From Candidatus Hermodarchaeota archaeon (GTDB lineage Archaea; Asgardarchaeota; Hermodarchaeia; Hermodarchaeales; Hermodarchaeaceae): DNA of 64,000 bases. The notes beneath the pieces were generated by a model. The model made no database searches and had not been told where the DNA came from. It saw nothing but the letters and a program-made list of their open reading frames with translations. Both the position numbers and the translations under genes were made by a program. Below, in pieces: positions 8,018 through 16,919 of the stretch. The stretch is taken from assembly GCA_016839805.1 (NCBI GenBank), contig JAEOTO010000003.1, positions 1 through 64,000 on the forward strand, in the 5' to 3' direction. How positions within the stretch are numbered: position 1 is the stretch's first letter; each line of letters begins with the position of its first letter.

Positions 8018-8613
8018 CGCGAAATTGCGAGAAGCGCACACCGATCGTACACGAGTTTTTCTAATGCGGAACGTCGATCTGTAACTCGGTTTGAATGACT
8101 AATTGCTTTCACTTCTTGATTGGTCAGTTGGAACGCATCTTTGATTACCTGTTCTTTATCTTTAGATTTGATTGACAAAACGGTAGAATTATCTTTGCTG
8201 TTGGTTTGTTTCAGAAATTCTTGGTAGCCAGCCTGTAACAGTGACGGCGTTTGATCTACTAGTACCCCAGCAAGATGCTGTGTAGATTTCGTGATTCCAA
8301 TAATTTTGAGAGCCTGAGAGATTTGACGTTGAGCAGCAGTAAATCGAAGAATTTCCATGGCGAGTGTGGTTGCACGTTGTGTACCGTGATGAAAAGTTGT
8401 CAAAGCATGAATGGCAGCAAACAACAGATGATTGGAGCTTACGATATAATTTGCGTCCACCACTTGAAATGTAACGTTGTGTGCGGTCGCAACCCTTTGG
8501 GCGATATCCACAAGATTTTGTGAAGTTTGTGATTGCAATGGAGTGCAGCCAAAGACTCCGATTTGATGGCTAGTAGAACCGATAATAACTTCATTGAGGA
8601 ACAACGGAGCCAT
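8014..8613 (-). CDS. cgi121: KEOPS complex subunit Cgi121
   Basis: 199 residues from ATG 8613, which has GGTGA 4-5 nt upstream. The longer frame to 8733 would overlap the transporter gene upstream and has no ribosome site. The core matches Cgi121/TPRKB: FQVVDANYIVSSNHLLFAA, then the MEILRFTAAQRQISQALKII block and HLAGVLV. Cgi121 binds Bud32 and the 3' CCA tail of tRNA in the KEOPS complex, which transfers the threonylcarbamoyl group to A37. The C-terminal ~60 residues are charged and make the protein longer than the usual ~150 residues. It lies downstream of an ECF transporter cassette, a setting with no obvious functional meaning. Confidence 0.88.
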   Translation of the reverse strand: MAPLFLNEVIIGSTSHQIGVFGCTPLQSQTSQNLVDIAQRVATAHNVTFQVVDANYIVSSNHLLFAAIHALTTFHHGTQRATTLAMEILRFTAAQRQISQALKIIGITKSTQHLAGVLVDQTPSLLQAGYQEFLKQTNSKDNSTVLSIKSKDKEQVIKDAFQLTNQEVKAISHSNRVTDRRSALEKLVYDRCALLAISR

Positions 8614-8650
8614 TTTTTCACCATAACTACAGGTTATCAGATTTACTTGA

Positions 8651-9430
8651 TTAGAGGGGGAAGTGCCAGAAAAACCAATCTGGTAAAAGCCAGGGAGCCT
8701 GAACTCGAATGATAAAGGTAACGTATAATGCAAACATCAGAATCAGGGTGCTTAACACCATCAAGGCATAATCTCGCTTGCGAAGCTTGAGTTCGTATAG
8801 ACTAGTCCGATTAGTTGTTGATCCGAATGCCCGTGATTCTAGACTTTCAGCAACTTGAAGGGCTCGGCGTATAGAACTGACGATGATGGGAATTAGGATG
8901 GGGATGTAATTGCGGACTCGTTGGAGTATATTGCCACGTTCTAATTCTAACCCTCGAGACATCTGTGCGTCACGAATGGTTTCGGTTTCGGTGGCAATTG
9001 TGGGGACATATCGAACTGCCATAGAAAATGCAAAGGCAAATTCGTACGGAACCCGCATTTTGATTAGCGCTAGAGCAAAGTCATCTGGGTGGACAGTGAG
9101 AAAGAAGAGGGAAAAAGCAGTCATTAAGACGCCAAGACGCAGCACTGTGGATACGGCGAAGGAAAATGAGAGAAAGAACGTATTAATAGTGAGAATGAAT
9201 CCGGCGAGAAGCGCTAGACCCCGCAAGCTTTTAGACCACTGTCGCAGCGACCGAGCAAGAAAAATGAAGGGAATCATGGTAAGGAATATTATTAGTAAAG
9301 GGATGATTTCGAGGAATAGCATTCCGACGATGGAAAACACCACGGCCATGAAGAAAGTAGTCCTTGGATCAAGCCTGTGCATGAAGGTGTCTTTTTGTTT
9401 AAATCGAAATGCTTCAAAGATTGCGGCCAT
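8651..9430 (-). CDS. ecfT: ECF transporter transmembrane subunit (EcfT)
   Basis: 259 residues from ATG 9430, with AGGTGA 7 nt upstream. In-frame codons extend to 9541, but that part overlaps the ATPase gene. The N-terminal HRLDPRTTFFMAV matches the conserved start of EcfT/CbiQ proteins (D-P-R/x-T-K). There are about five or six membrane helices. The cytoplasmic coupling motifs include RDAQMSRGLELERG and AESLESRAFG, corresponding to the two A-R-G/A-x-G-like helices that contact the ATPases. The protein links two EcfA ATPases to a vitamin- or metal-binding S subunit. No S subunit is encoded nearby, so substrate specificity must come from elsewhere in the genome. Confidence 0.93.
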   Translation of the reverse strand: MAAIFEAFRFKQKDTFMHRLDPRTTFFMAVVFSIVGMLFLEIIPLLIIFLTMIPFIFLARSLRQWSKSLRGLALLAGFILTINTFFLSFSFAVSTVLRLGVLMTAFSLFFLTVHPDDFALALIKMRVPYEFAFAFSMAVRYVPTIATETETIRDAQMSRGLELERGNILQRVRNYIPILIPIIVSSIRRALQVAESLESRAFGSTTNRTSLYELKLRKRDYALMVLSTLILMFALYVTFIIRVQAPWLLPDWFFWHFPL

Positions 9431-9437
9431 GCTGCTT

Positions 9438-10265
9438 TCACCTTCGACTCCGGAAAAGTTGGTTAACCGCATCCACGGCTTCAGGAAGCGTTGTAATATC
9501 TGTGGGAAATTGGGGTATGTGTTCAGCGAGCTGATGGGCAAATTGTGTCAATTGGGGAGGTAGTAATCGGGCCCTTTCAAAGATAGTAGGGTTATTGAGA
9601 ATTTGTCGAGGAGATCCGTCTGCGATAAGTTGGCCTTTTGAAAGGATGATGAGCCGGTCAACGGCTCTGATAGCAAACTCCATATCATGAGTGACGAGAA
9701 TTAAAATATGGTCAGGGCTTCGAAATGTTTCCATAAAATCAAGGAGTTTTTGTTTTTGAAGCGCATCTTGAGCTTGTGTTGGTTCATCCAAAATTAAGAT
9801 TTTAGGTTCGACACACAACACCGACGCTAATGCTAATCGCTTGCGTTCTCCACCACTTAACAAAAAAGGTGATTGGTCCTCATAGCGAGTGAGTTCAAAC
9901 AGTTCCAGATAGTGAGCCACTCGCTTCTCAATTTCGGCTTTTGAAAAATCTAGGTTTCGGAGCGCGAATGCAATCTCCGCTTGAAGTGTATCAGCGAAAA
10001 GTTGATGATCGGCATTTTGGAACACGAATCCGACTTGTCGTGCAAGCTGAGCTGTGGAGATTTCCCGTGTATCGACACCATCAACAAAGACTGCACCCTG
10101 GGTTGGCTTCAATAAACCGTTAATATGCTTAACTAGGGTGGTTTTTCCTGCTCCATTTTCTCCCATTAGTCCAATAATTTGACCGGGTTTTAATTGCAGG
10201 CAAAGATTTCGCAGAACGTACTGGTCAGGGTTATAACTGAACCAAACGTCATCAAAGATGATCAT
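9438..10265 (-). CDS. ecfA: ECF transporter ATP-binding subunit (EcfA, copy 1)
   Basis: 275 residues. The ABC ATPase elements are in order: Walker A GENGAGKTT, Q-loop FVFQNADHQLFADT, signature LSGGERKRLALA, Walker B ILILDEPTQAQD and the switch histidine in LVTHD. It forms a heterodimer with the other EcfA and powers uptake by the energy-coupling factor complex on the inner face of the membrane. The start overlaps the stop of the upstream EcfA by 4 bp, and EcfT follows after 7 nt, so the three are one operon. In the Walker B region, Gln-Ala replaces the usual Gly/Asn-Leu of the D-loop, which may mark a degenerate ATP site. Confidence 0.94.
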   Translation of the reverse strand: MIIFDDVWFSYNPDQYVLRNLCLQLKPGQIIGLMGENGAGKTTLVKHINGLLKPTQGAVFVDGVDTREISTAQLARQVGFVFQNADHQLFADTLQAEIAFALRNLDFSKAEIEKRVAHYLELFELTRYEDQSPFLLSGGERKRLALASVLCVEPKILILDEPTQAQDALQKQKLLDFMETFRSPDHILILVTHDMEFAIRAVDRLIILSKGQLIADGSPRQILNNPTIFERARLLPPQLTQFAHQLAEHIPQFPTDITTLPEAVDAVNQLFRSRR

Positions 10266-11101
10266 CGTTTTATCTCCTGCAGAATTAATTTGATGGCTTG
10301 TCCGACTGAAAGAGGTGTGTGAGATGCAAGTTTGGGGTGATTTACTTGTTTTATGAGTTGAACTACATTAGGAACAGCGACACCAATTTTTGCCACTTCA
10401 GGATCAGTTACAACCTGGTTGGGAGGGCCCTTCCGAACCAAGCGTCCATTAGCTAACACTATGAGCTCTTGGATATGAGGCAAGACAAGTTCTAGACGAT
10501 GTTCAATTAACAAAACGGTTAATTGCATATCCCGGTTCAGCTGTGAAAGAAGTTGTAAAATCTCATAGGCTGAAAGGGGATCAAGATTCGCAGTAGGTTC
10601 ATCTAACACAAGGATGTCTGGTTCCAATGCCAGGACTGCGGCAATTGCGACCCGTTGTTGTTCGCCGCCTGAAAGCTCATAGGGGGCTTTATCGCGGAGC
10701 TCTTCAAGACGAATTTGTTGAATTAGTGTTTCAACCCTGTGACGAATTTGATCTCGGGGAACCCCAAGGTTTTCTGGTCCAAAGGCCAATTCTCGTTCTA
10801 CGGTGGGAGCGATTAACTGGTTTTCGGGATTCTGAAAAACTAGACCAACTTTTTGCGCGAGTTCATGGGCGTGGTGATCTTGAACCTCTAATCCACATAC
10901 ATTTACTGTGCCTTCTAGTTCACCTGGATGAAAATGCGGGATTAGCCCATTTAGGCACCGTGCCAGGGTTGTTTTGCCACAACCACTGGGGCCAACAAGT
11001 CCAACAAAGGCTCCTTGAGGAATCGAGAGGGAAATCTGATCTAAGACCTTCGCAGTAGAACCGGAATATGTGAAGGAAAGCTCAGATATTTCAATGCTCA
11101 C
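10262..11101 (-). CDS. ecfA: ECF transporter ATP-binding subunit (EcfA, copy 2)
   Basis: 279 residues. Walker A is GPSGCGKTT, the Q-loop is FQNPENQLIAPTVE, the signature is LSGGEQQRVAIAA, Walker B is ILVLDEPTANLD and the switch is IEHR. An ENLG segment after the Q-loop is typical of EcfA proteins. It is the first gene of the EcfA-EcfA-EcfT operon. The two ATPases differ in sequence and so should form an asymmetric pair. It lies 36 nt from the DHH phosphoesterase gene and may be read through from the prefoldin-side transcript. Confidence 0.94.
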   Translation of the reverse strand: MSIEISELSFTYSGSTAKVLDQISLSIPQGAFVGLVGPSGCGKTTLARCLNGLIPHFHPGELEGTVNVCGLEVQDHHAHELAQKVGLVFQNPENQLIAPTVERELAFGPENLGVPRDQIRHRVETLIQQIRLEELRDKAPYELSGGEQQRVAIAAVLALEPDILVLDEPTANLDPLSAYEILQLLSQLNRDMQLTVLLIEHRLELVLPHIQELIVLANGRLVRKGPPNQVVTDPEVAKIGVAVPNVVQLIKQVNHPKLASHTPLSVGQAIKLILQEIKR

Positions 11102-11137
11102 GCTATGTCACCCTTCGACACCGGAACCCAAGACCGG

Positions 11138-12145
11138 TTAGGTTGTGTCATGATGCGCCTTTAGAGTTTTCCGGAGTAATTGCAGAGCTAGGCCCAGAGC
11201 ATGGTCGCTTGACGCTGGACCATTGGCACCTGCAGCGGAGGGATGCCCTCCACCAGCTCCTCCAATCAATTCACCTAAGGGCTCCATTACATCCTTAGCT
11301 AAATCAAGACCCCTTTCACGGACCACATCTGTGGTTGCACGTGCACTTAACCGTACTTCATCTTTTTTCGCAGCCACTGCAAGCGCTATATCCGCACCCA
11401 ACCCAATAAGAGCACGACACGCACTGGCCTCATATGTTCGAATTACTGTTGCAGCAATGATCAGGTCAAATTCATCGTAAACAACTGCCCGTTTTGCCGC
11501 TTTGAGTCGAGCAATTCGCTCAGATTTATCCAAGGGTGTTGATAGAAGCTTCAAGACCTGGTCATAGACTGCTCCATATTTGAGTAAAGATACAAAGTGT
11601 TCAAAGGTATTATTCATTGCAATATGAAAATGCCGAGAATCATACACAAGTCCACTCGCCAATAGTGTCGCTTCATCTCTGGGAAGAGTATGTTCACTGG
11701 CCTCCCAAAGTTGTAACACTAGTTCAGCAGTTGAACGGACAGTGTCATCATAAAGAAGAAAGTTTACAAATTTGGGTAGGGTTTTATGTGGCATATGATG
11801 GTCAATGCAAAATGTGACGAGGTTCTTTGAGGGAAGATTAGGTGCTAGATCTCCCATTTGCTCAATATTATTGAGATCAACTAAAACAACGACATTATGC
11901 TGGGGAAGGTCTTTAGCTTCAGCGATGGTAATGTCGAAGACTTGAGCGATATTTTTCGCACTTCGGTTCAGGCTTTCAGCAAATATCTTTGGTTTACTTT
12001 TGCCATGAACCATCAGAAGCTTAGCTAAAGCAGCCGCACTACCAATGGCATCAGGGTCAGCACTTTGATGCAGAATTAGTGCAACTGAATTTGTTACCTT
12101 TTGTAGAAGGGTAGAGAGGAATTGTGAAGGATTAAGCTGTTTCAA
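11138..12145 (-). CDS. DHH-DHHA1 family phosphoesterase
   Basis: 335 residues from TTG 12145. A TTG at 12229 would add 28 residues and overlap the prefoldin gene, and neither start has a strong ribosome site. The DHH domain shows HQSADPDAIGSA (motif I, D-x-D), VVLVDLNN (motif II), CIDHHMPH (motif III, DHH) and LVYDSRHF (motif IV). The C-terminal DHHA1 domain ends with the glycine-rich GGAGGGHPSAAG, which binds substrate phosphate or RNA ends. Relatives include NrnA-type nanoRNases that degrade short oligonucleotides or pAp. The location after prefoldin, Pcc1 and the exosome genes fits a role in finishing RNA decay, but the substrate is not proven. Confidence 0.87.
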   Translation of the reverse strand: MKQLNPSQFLSTLLQKVTNSVALILHQSADPDAIGSAAALAKLLMVHGKSKPKIFAESLNRSAKNIAQVFDITIAEAKDLPQHNVVVLVDLNNIEQMGDLAPNLPSKNLVTFCIDHHMPHKTLPKFVNFLLYDDTVRSTAELVLQLWEASEHTLPRDEATLLASGLVYDSRHFHIAMNNTFEHFVSLLKYGAVYDQVLKLLSTPLDKSERIARLKAAKRAVVYDEFDLIIAATVIRTYEASACRALIGLGADIALAVAAKKDEVRLSARATTDVVRERGLDLAKDVMEPLGELIGGAGGGHPSAAGANGPASSDHALGLALQLLRKTLKAHHDTT

Positions 12146-12197
12146 GTAAGTCCCGCCGACATAAGGTTGCTTTCTCGGGCGGTATAGAGCTGTGTGA

Positions 12198-12563
12198 TTA
12201 GCCAGCGGGAGCTGGTCCCGGCTGACCAAGCATTCCGCGGAGTGTTTCTTGAAGCGAGTCGAACTGTTTTCGTAATTGGCCTTCTTGCTTTTCCAGTGAT
12301 TTTACGCGAACCCCAAGCGATTCACTTTGCTCACTTAGAGCCTTTGTGGCCTTTTGCTTGGTCGTTTTAAAGAGCAATGGTCCAGAAGCCTGATAGATTA
12401 CGCTCTTCGCGGCAAGGCCCTTAACTTGTTCAAGTGCGTTATTAGTTTCAGCTAATTGTTGCTTAACTTGGACGAGAAGGGCAGTTACATATTGTAGACT
12501 ATCTCGTGTTTGCTGAACTCGAACGAGTTGCTGGCGGACACGAGGGGGAAGCTCTTCACCCAT
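12198..12563 (-). CDS. pfdB: Prefoldin beta subunit
   Basis: 121 residues. The protein is almost entirely two long heptad-repeat helices (RVRQQLVRVQQTRDSLQYV and LGVRVKSLEKQEGQLRKQF) joined by a beta-hairpin region around VYQASGPLLFKTT. This is the layout of the beta subunits that make the tentacles of the hexameric chaperone. Prefoldin passes unfolded proteins to the thermosome. The gene overlaps pcc1 by 8 bp, a common arrangement at the end of the archaeal exosome superoperon. The C-terminus ends in a short Pro/Gly tail. Confidence 0.93.
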   Translation of the reverse strand: MGEELPPRVRQQLVRVQQTRDSLQYVTALLVQVKQQLAETNNALEQVKGLAAKSVIYQASGPLLFKTTKQKATKALSEQSESLGVRVKSLEKQEGQLRKQFDSLQETLRGMLGQPGPAPAG

Positions 12564-12855
12564 TTTTTTTCACCATGAATTGGTGTACACCATCAGCCAC
12601 GGTATACAAACGCATGAGCGATGTAGCGGCGGCGCGAAGGGCCGTAACGTCTGTGGCAGCGAGGTGAAACACGATTTGATTCTGATTAGAGTTAACCAAA
12701 AGCCTAACTCTTTTTGAATCTATCGACGCGAATTCTGGTTCCAGTGCGGCGAGTAATGTACCAAGGGTTCGAGGTGATTCGGTATCCAGTGTAATCGTTA
12801 GAGTGAAAGGACGGTGTAGTTTGGTGTCTGAGGAAAGGTCAGTTGGTGTTACCAT
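12556..12855 (-). CDS. pcc1: KEOPS complex subunit Pcc1
   Basis: 99 residues. It matches the small dimeric Pcc1 fold: an N-terminal beta strand (FTLTITLDTESPRTLGTLLAAL), then the RVRLLVNSNQNQIVFHLAA hairpin, then TALRAAATSLMRLYTVAD, the conserved helix that pairs with Kae1. Pcc1 is the dimerisation platform of KEOPS, which makes t6A37 in tRNA. The gene overlaps both neighbours by a few bases. Placement between prefoldin beta and the Brix gene is the usual one in archaea. Confidence 0.9.
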   Translation of the reverse strand: MVTPTDLSSDTKLHRPFTLTITLDTESPRTLGTLLAALEPEFASIDSKRVRLLVNSNQNQIVFHLAATDVTALRAAATSLMRLYTVADGVHQFMVKKNG

Positions 12856-13409
12856 CGCTTTTGATCCCCCATGGATCGTGTCAAGAAATGTTTTATTGCT
12901 AGTGATGGTCCCAGTGGTTGTTTCTCATCAGGAGACAAAAAATCTATCGATTTGAATCGAACATAACTAATACGTAATATGGCAAAATTACCTTTCAAAT
13001 CGAGGAGGCTTTCACGGTTTGTTAATGGTACTTCTAAGGCATGGGCTAACATTTCCGCTTTACCCTTATCACGTGAATTAGTTGGAACTACATACAATTT
13101 TTTGATTTTCCGAGGTGGCTCAATGTGATATTCTCTGAGTAAGCGTGTTGATTTGATGATAATGGTAGGGGGTTGAAACTCCCAGCTTTCACCCGTAAAT
13201 CGTAAGAAACCTAAGCGACCTGGGTTGCCATGAAAGGCACCTACCAGAAGAATTCGTGTCGCTCCGAGGTCTTGTGCCGTCTCACAAAATTCTTCAAAAC
13301 CCTGTTTTCCGCGTGTTAGACGGGTTGAGTTAGGAAGAACCCGATTCAGTTCCTTAATGAAGCTTCGGATTCGTTGTGTGGGTTTGCGAGTAGTCCCGAT
13401 GATGATCAC
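12849..13409 (-). CDS. Brix-domain ribosome biogenesis protein
   Basis: 186 residues that correspond to one Brix domain, the archaeal version of the Imp4/Rpf/Brx family. It opens with [16 protein letters not shown], followed by [31 protein letters not shown] and the basic RKIKKLYVV segment. Eukaryotic relatives bind rRNA during early subunit assembly, so a nucleolar-type rRNA folding role is expected here. The start is GTG, overlapping the TGA of eL43 by 4 bp (GTGA), and the end overlaps pcc1. Both overlaps point to tight co-translation. Confidence 0.92.
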   Translation of the reverse strand: MIIIGTTRKPTQRIRSFIKELNRVLPNSTRLTRGKQGFEEFCETAQDLGATRILLVGAFHGNPGRLGFLRFTGESWEFQPPTIIIKSTRLLREYHIEPPRKIKKLYVVPTNSRDKGKAEMLAHALEVPLTNRESLLDLKGNFAILRISYVRFKSIDFLSPDEKQPLGPSLAIKHFLTRSMGDQKRW

Positions 13410-13681
13410 GATGTTCGCCGACCGGCAGACCGTTCACGGAATGACCGCAAGATTTTTTGTGCATCTGTAACGGGAATCCAAGCTCCACCAGTGAAGGTAT
13501 GCCCACACTTTCGACAACTCCAGATACCCGTAGATATTCGGCGAACTGCCTTAGTTTGACAACTGGGGCATTTATGGAGGGCTTTCATGTTAGCTTCGAT
13601 TTTTGCTACGCGTTGGCGGAGAGTGGACCCGTAACGGGCACCAAACCGCCCAGCGCGTCCAGCTTTCTTTGTACGTCCCAT
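13406..13681 (-). CDS. rpl37ae: Large ribosomal subunit protein eL43 (L37Ae)
   Basis: 91 residues from ATG 13681, with GGTGA 9 nt upstream; a GTG at 13693 would overlap the rrp42 stop. The N-terminal [19 protein letters not shown] block is the family signature. A C4 zinc ribbon follows: [11 protein letters not shown] and [15 protein letters not shown]. It binds 23S rRNA near the E site. The protein sits between rrp42 and the Brix gene, as in most archaeal exosome clusters. Confidence 0.96.
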   Translation of the reverse strand: MGRTKKAGRAGRFGARYGSTLRQRVAKIEANMKALHKCPSCQTKAVRRISTGIWSCRKCGHTFTGGAWIPVTDAQKILRSFRERSAGRRTS

Positions 13682-13689
13682 GGAATTAC

Positions 13690-14484
13690 TCACCTTTGGG
13701 GAAGCTGTTTACGCATCTTTTTAACAATTTTGCTCGCTCGCTCAACGGACTCGATGACTTCTTGATATGTGAATGGAACCGATCCTTGTTTTTGCATCGA
13801 AGAGATTGTATCATCACCATCAATGGCAATTGAAAGGCGTCCATCCATGACTTGTTCTTCTTCTAATGAGGGATCCATAATGAGAGTATCATCAATCTTG
13901 GCAAAAGTGATTGTAAGGGGTGGAGCGCTCATTTTGAATGGAAAGGTTTCTTCTAAGATTTCAGCTGTTCCTTCCTCTGTGATGTTGACTTTGGGTACCT
14001 GAGTGTTCATTAACGCCGTAATTGCTGCTAATGAAGCAGTATCGATGAGATTCCCATGGTCAGCAAGGACATATAGGTCTACCAGAACCATGTATACATG
14101 TTCTCCAGATTTGATGCACAATGATGTTCGATTAATTGAGCTAGAGTGACGAATGCCTCGATCAACCACACGAGCTAGTTCAATTGCTTCTTCCTTGGGT
14201 GGTCCTAATTCAAATACGGGTGAGGCTATTGGTGATAACTCAGCTGAGGTAATAACTACGCCCTCATCAGGAGTATCCGGAAACGGTGTTCCAACCTGGA
14301 TTTTCACTCCTGCAAGTACCCGACTTTGACCTAACCACGCCTCACTAGAACCCTCAGCTTTGGATATAAGTCCCTGATTAATAGTAATTGGACGGATTTC
14401 ATCAAACCCTCTACCGTCAATTCGTTTGCCTTCCCGAAGTAAAGCTGTTATCCGTTCACGATCAATTTCTGCAACAACATCCAT
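13690..14484 (-). CDS. rrp42: Exosome complex protein Rrp42
   Basis: 264 residues from ATG 14484, 11 nt after GGAG; GTG at 14496 is an alternative. One RNase PH domain: [41 protein letters not shown] and [14 protein letters not shown]. Archaeal Rrp42 lacks phosphorolytic activity itself. It pairs with Rrp41 to form the hexameric ring and helps bind RNA. The catalytic aspartates of Rrp41 are not conserved here, as expected. Gene order rrp4-rrp41-rrp42 is the standard archaeal one. Confidence 0.96.
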   Translation of the reverse strand: MDVVAEIDRERITALLREGKRIDGRGFDEIRPITINQGLISKAEGSSEAWLGQSRVLAGVKIQVGTPFPDTPDEGVVITSAELSPIASPVFELGPPKEEAIELARVVDRGIRHSSSINRTSLCIKSGEHVYMVLVDLYVLADHGNLIDTASLAAITALMNTQVPKVNITEEGTAEILEETFPFKMSAPPLTITFAKIDDTLIMDPSLEEEQVMDGRLSIAIDGDDTISSMQKQGSVPFTYQEVIESVERASKIVKKMRKQLPQR

Positions 14485-14508
14485 TTTGTATTTCACTCCT
14501 TTGATTTT

Positions 14509-15441
14509 CTAGCTTGATTCACTTTCCGTTTTTTTCTTCGTCTTTTTTTCTTTCTTTGCAGGTTTCGTTTCATCTTCCTTTTTTTCTGCCTTAACCGGTT
14601 TTGTGCGTTTCTTTGTCGCTTTCGGCTTTTCTGCCTCATCTTTCTCTATTTCTGGCTTCTGAGCAGCTAAAACTTCTGCTTCCTCTTCAGGAACTTCACC
14701 GATTTCTTTACGGATTTGGGCATATTTTTCGAGGAGAACGGCTTTTTGCATTTCATGAATCCGATGGATACCATCTTCAGACATTTGCAGGATTTTAGCC
14801 AATTCTTTCTGCGTTAGTTTGCCATCCATCTGGAGGAGGGTGATTTCACCACGTTCGGGACACATTACTACCGGAACATCAGCTTCACCAATTTTATCCT
14901 CGATATCATTCATATCCATAGCAATTTTGCCATCAATCTTGCCAGAGGCACAACCTGCAACGAGTCCACGCATTGGAATACCAGCATCAGCCAGTGCAAG
15001 CGCTGCAACAGTAGCGCTGGCACATCGTGATCCACCATCAGCCTCGAGCACCTGAATAAACACATCAATCGCTGCCCGTGGATACATCTTAAGAAAGAGC
15101 ATCGGTTCAAGGGCTTGACGAAGAACCATAGAGATTTCGTGTTCACGGCGACTCGGAGCGGGACGTTTACGGTCTGATACTGAAAATGTTGCCATCCGGT
15201 AATTTACACGAAGCAATGCCTGATCAGACTGTGCAAGGTGACGAGGATGTAGTTCTCGTGGACCGTACACGGCGGCAACGATCTTATTTCGTCCATGTTC
15301 AATATAGGCAGATCCATCTGCTCGGCTAAGGTTTCCGACTTCTAAGCGGATAGGACGGAGTTCATCTAACTTACGACCGTCCGTTCTAAGACCCTTGGCA
15401 TCGATTAATGGTTGTTCTACTTCAGTATTTTTTCCACTCAT
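14509..15441 (-). CDS. rrp41: Exosome complex protein Rrp41 with long charged C-terminal tail
   Basis: 310 residues. Residues 1-~245 are the catalytic RNase PH subunit: LRTDGRKLDELRPIRL, ADGSAYIEHGRNKIVAAVYGP, the RRE-type MATFSVSDRKRP region, EADGGSRCASATVAAL for phosphate binding, and MDMNDIEDKIGEADVPVVM with the catalytic aspartates. It degrades RNA 3' to 5' with phosphate. Residues ~246-310 form a Lys/Glu-rich tail that ordinary archaeal Rrp41 (~245 residues) lacks. Its start overlaps the rrp4 stop by 4 bp (ATGA). The tail could bind RNA or a partner; that is inference. Confidence 0.96.
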   Translation of the reverse strand: MSGKNTEVEQPLIDAKGLRTDGRKLDELRPIRLEVGNLSRADGSAYIEHGRNKIVAAVYGPRELHPRHLAQSDQALLRVNYRMATFSVSDRKRPAPSRREHEISMVLRQALEPMLFLKMYPRAAIDVFIQVLEADGGSRCASATVAALALADAGIPMRGLVAGCASGKIDGKIAMDMNDIEDKIGEADVPVVMCPERGEITLLQMDGKLTQKELAKILQMSEDGIHRIHEMQKAVLLEKYAQIRKEIGEVPEEEAEVLAAQKPEIEKDEAEKPKATKKRTKPVKAEKKEDETKPAKKEKKTKKKTESESS

Positions 15442-16145
15442 TCTTTTTCACCTTTTGATTCTGAAAGCTTTTCACTAATGGTTTCCCGAATGCGATCAGT
15501 CAATCCACCGGTATGGGCTTCGCGTTCAATTTGGCGAATAGCATCCATAGCAATGGCTACGCGATCAGGATTCCCTTTCAACCATACCACCCCATTTTGG
15601 CCTACAACGATGTCTGTTTGAAGTTCTGACTTGAGCATGTTAATCATAGAACCTTTTCGACCAATCAGGCGGGGAACTCGGGTGGGCGTGATTTTCATGA
15701 GTACTCCGCCACGGATTTTTCCAAGTCCACGACCACGCGTTGTAATTAGGGGATCCCGTGTTCGATCTGCAGCTATAATTTCGGCTACAACAGTCTCGCC
15801 GATATCATACCATCGTCGGAGATTTTCCTTCGCACGCGTCGCATCACGACGAGAAAGAGCATGCATGACTGGGAGCATAGCCGGATAAGGACTTTGAATA
15901 TCGACTAACCAGCCATTGAGAGTGATTTCAATGATTTTTCCAATGACGATATCACGAGCTTTGGGGATGTATTGTCCTTGTAGGGGAACCACATAGATGG
16001 TTTTGCCCTTCATTTTTACCAAGCCAATGACAGCTGCGAATACCTTTTCGTGCTCCTTGAAGGCACCATCGCCATGACGGTAGTCTCCTTCAGCGAGGAG
16101 TTGCCCTGGAACCACGATATCTTGTTGTTCAAAATGTAGAGACAT
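15438..16145 (-). CDS. rrp4: Exosome complex RNA-binding protein Rrp4
   Basis: 235 residues in the normal three-part layout: an N-terminal domain (DIVVPGQLLAEGDYRHGDG), an S1 domain (YIPKARDIVIGKIIEITLNGW), and a C-terminal KH domain with the G-x-x-G loop in LIGRKGSMINML. Rrp4 forms the cap of the exosome ring and guides RNA into the channel. A short charged C-terminal tail follows. The gene lies 15 nt downstream of SBDS and overlaps rrp41. Confidence 0.96.
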   Translation of the reverse strand: MSLHFEQQDIVVPGQLLAEGDYRHGDGAFKEHEKVFAAVIGLVKMKGKTIYVVPLQGQYIPKARDIVIGKIIEITLNGWLVDIQSPYPAMLPVMHALSRRDATRAKENLRRWYDIGETVVAEIIAADRTRDPLITTRGRGLGKIRGGVLMKITPTRVPRLIGRKGSMINMLKSELQTDIVVGQNGVVWLKGNPDRVAIAMDAIRQIEREAHTGGLTDRIRETISEKLSESKGEKE

Positions 16146-16160
16146 AGTAGTGTAAACCTC

Positions 16161-16901
16161 CTAGAGAGCCTCTTTTTTGAGAATTTTTATTTCTGCACGT
16201 CCTCTGGTCAAGTTATTTAATCCATCGATAAGTTCTCCACGTAACCCACCGGGAACTTCGACGATGGCAATCCAGGATCCATCTTTTTGCCATTCATCTT
16301 TTGCGATATGTCCTACCCGTTCGACAATACCATATGCTTTAGGAGCAAAGTCTGGTGGAATTTTTATTGCAAGCTGTTGAACTTCCATTCGAATTGGAAT
16401 GATTGGTTGCAATGCCTTCACGATATCTCTAGTTTGCTCTTCGGCTGTACGGGTAGAATCAATTATAACGTTCACTTCTTGCATCGCGGATTCGATTCGC
16501 GTTGGAGGATGAGGAAGGCCCGTTTTTGGATTGATACAGTTACGGACAATGATATCAATGACTTGTTTTCGTCGTTTCTCCACCATTTCTTGTCGCTGTT
16601 CGGTTGTTAATTGAAGTGCTCCTTTTTCTAAAATTTGTCGCGCTACTTCTAATTCATCAGTAGTTCCAAAGACGTCTAGAAGAGCTTCATCGGGTGCCTT
16701 TTTACTTCGAAGTGCATCTTCAAAGATTGCTTCACCTCGAAGTATCTCGCGAAGTTCAACTTCCTCTCCTTGTTTAAAACTCCACGCAAGTTTGGGATCT
16801 ACAATTACTTCGAAGCGCTTCCCACGAATTTCCAATCTGGCTAGTACCGCATCACCCAAGTCGACGCGTTTATCACCGCGCATTCCACCTGTCCCAGACA
16901 T
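16161..16901 (-). CDS. sdo1: Ribosome maturation protein SBDS
   Basis: 246 residues from ATG 16901, with GGTGA 5 nt upstream; an ATG at 16913 would add four residues. The N-terminal FYSH-type domain is recognisable from LEIRGKRFEVIVDPKLAWSF and FEDALRSKKAP. The three-helix middle domain includes LTTEQRQEMVEKRRKQVI and HPPTRIESAM. The C-terminal ferredoxin-like domain ends GLRGELIDGLNNLTRG. SBDS acts with the EF-2-like GTPase to release anti-association factor aIF6 from new large subunits. It lies between psmA and rrp4, the classical archaeal order. Confidence 0.96.
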   Translation of the reverse strand: MSGTGGMRGDKRVDLGDAVLARLEIRGKRFEVIVDPKLAWSFKQGEEVELREILRGEAIFEDALRSKKAPDEALLDVFGTTDELEVARQILEKGALQLTTEQRQEMVEKRRKQVIDIIVRNCINPKTGLPHPPTRIESAMQEVNVIIDSTRTAEEQTRDIVKALQPIIPIRMEVQQLAIKIPPDFAPKAYGIVERVGHIAKDEWQKDGSWIAIVEVPGGLRGELIDGLNNLTRGRAEIKILKKEAL

Positions 16902-16919
16902 ACCAATCACCATTCCATT

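Noticed and set aside
8910-9563. 217-codon plus-strand frame opposite EcfT
   Set aside because: It is antisense to a clearly identified membrane protein and shows only Arg/Ser/Lys-rich noise.
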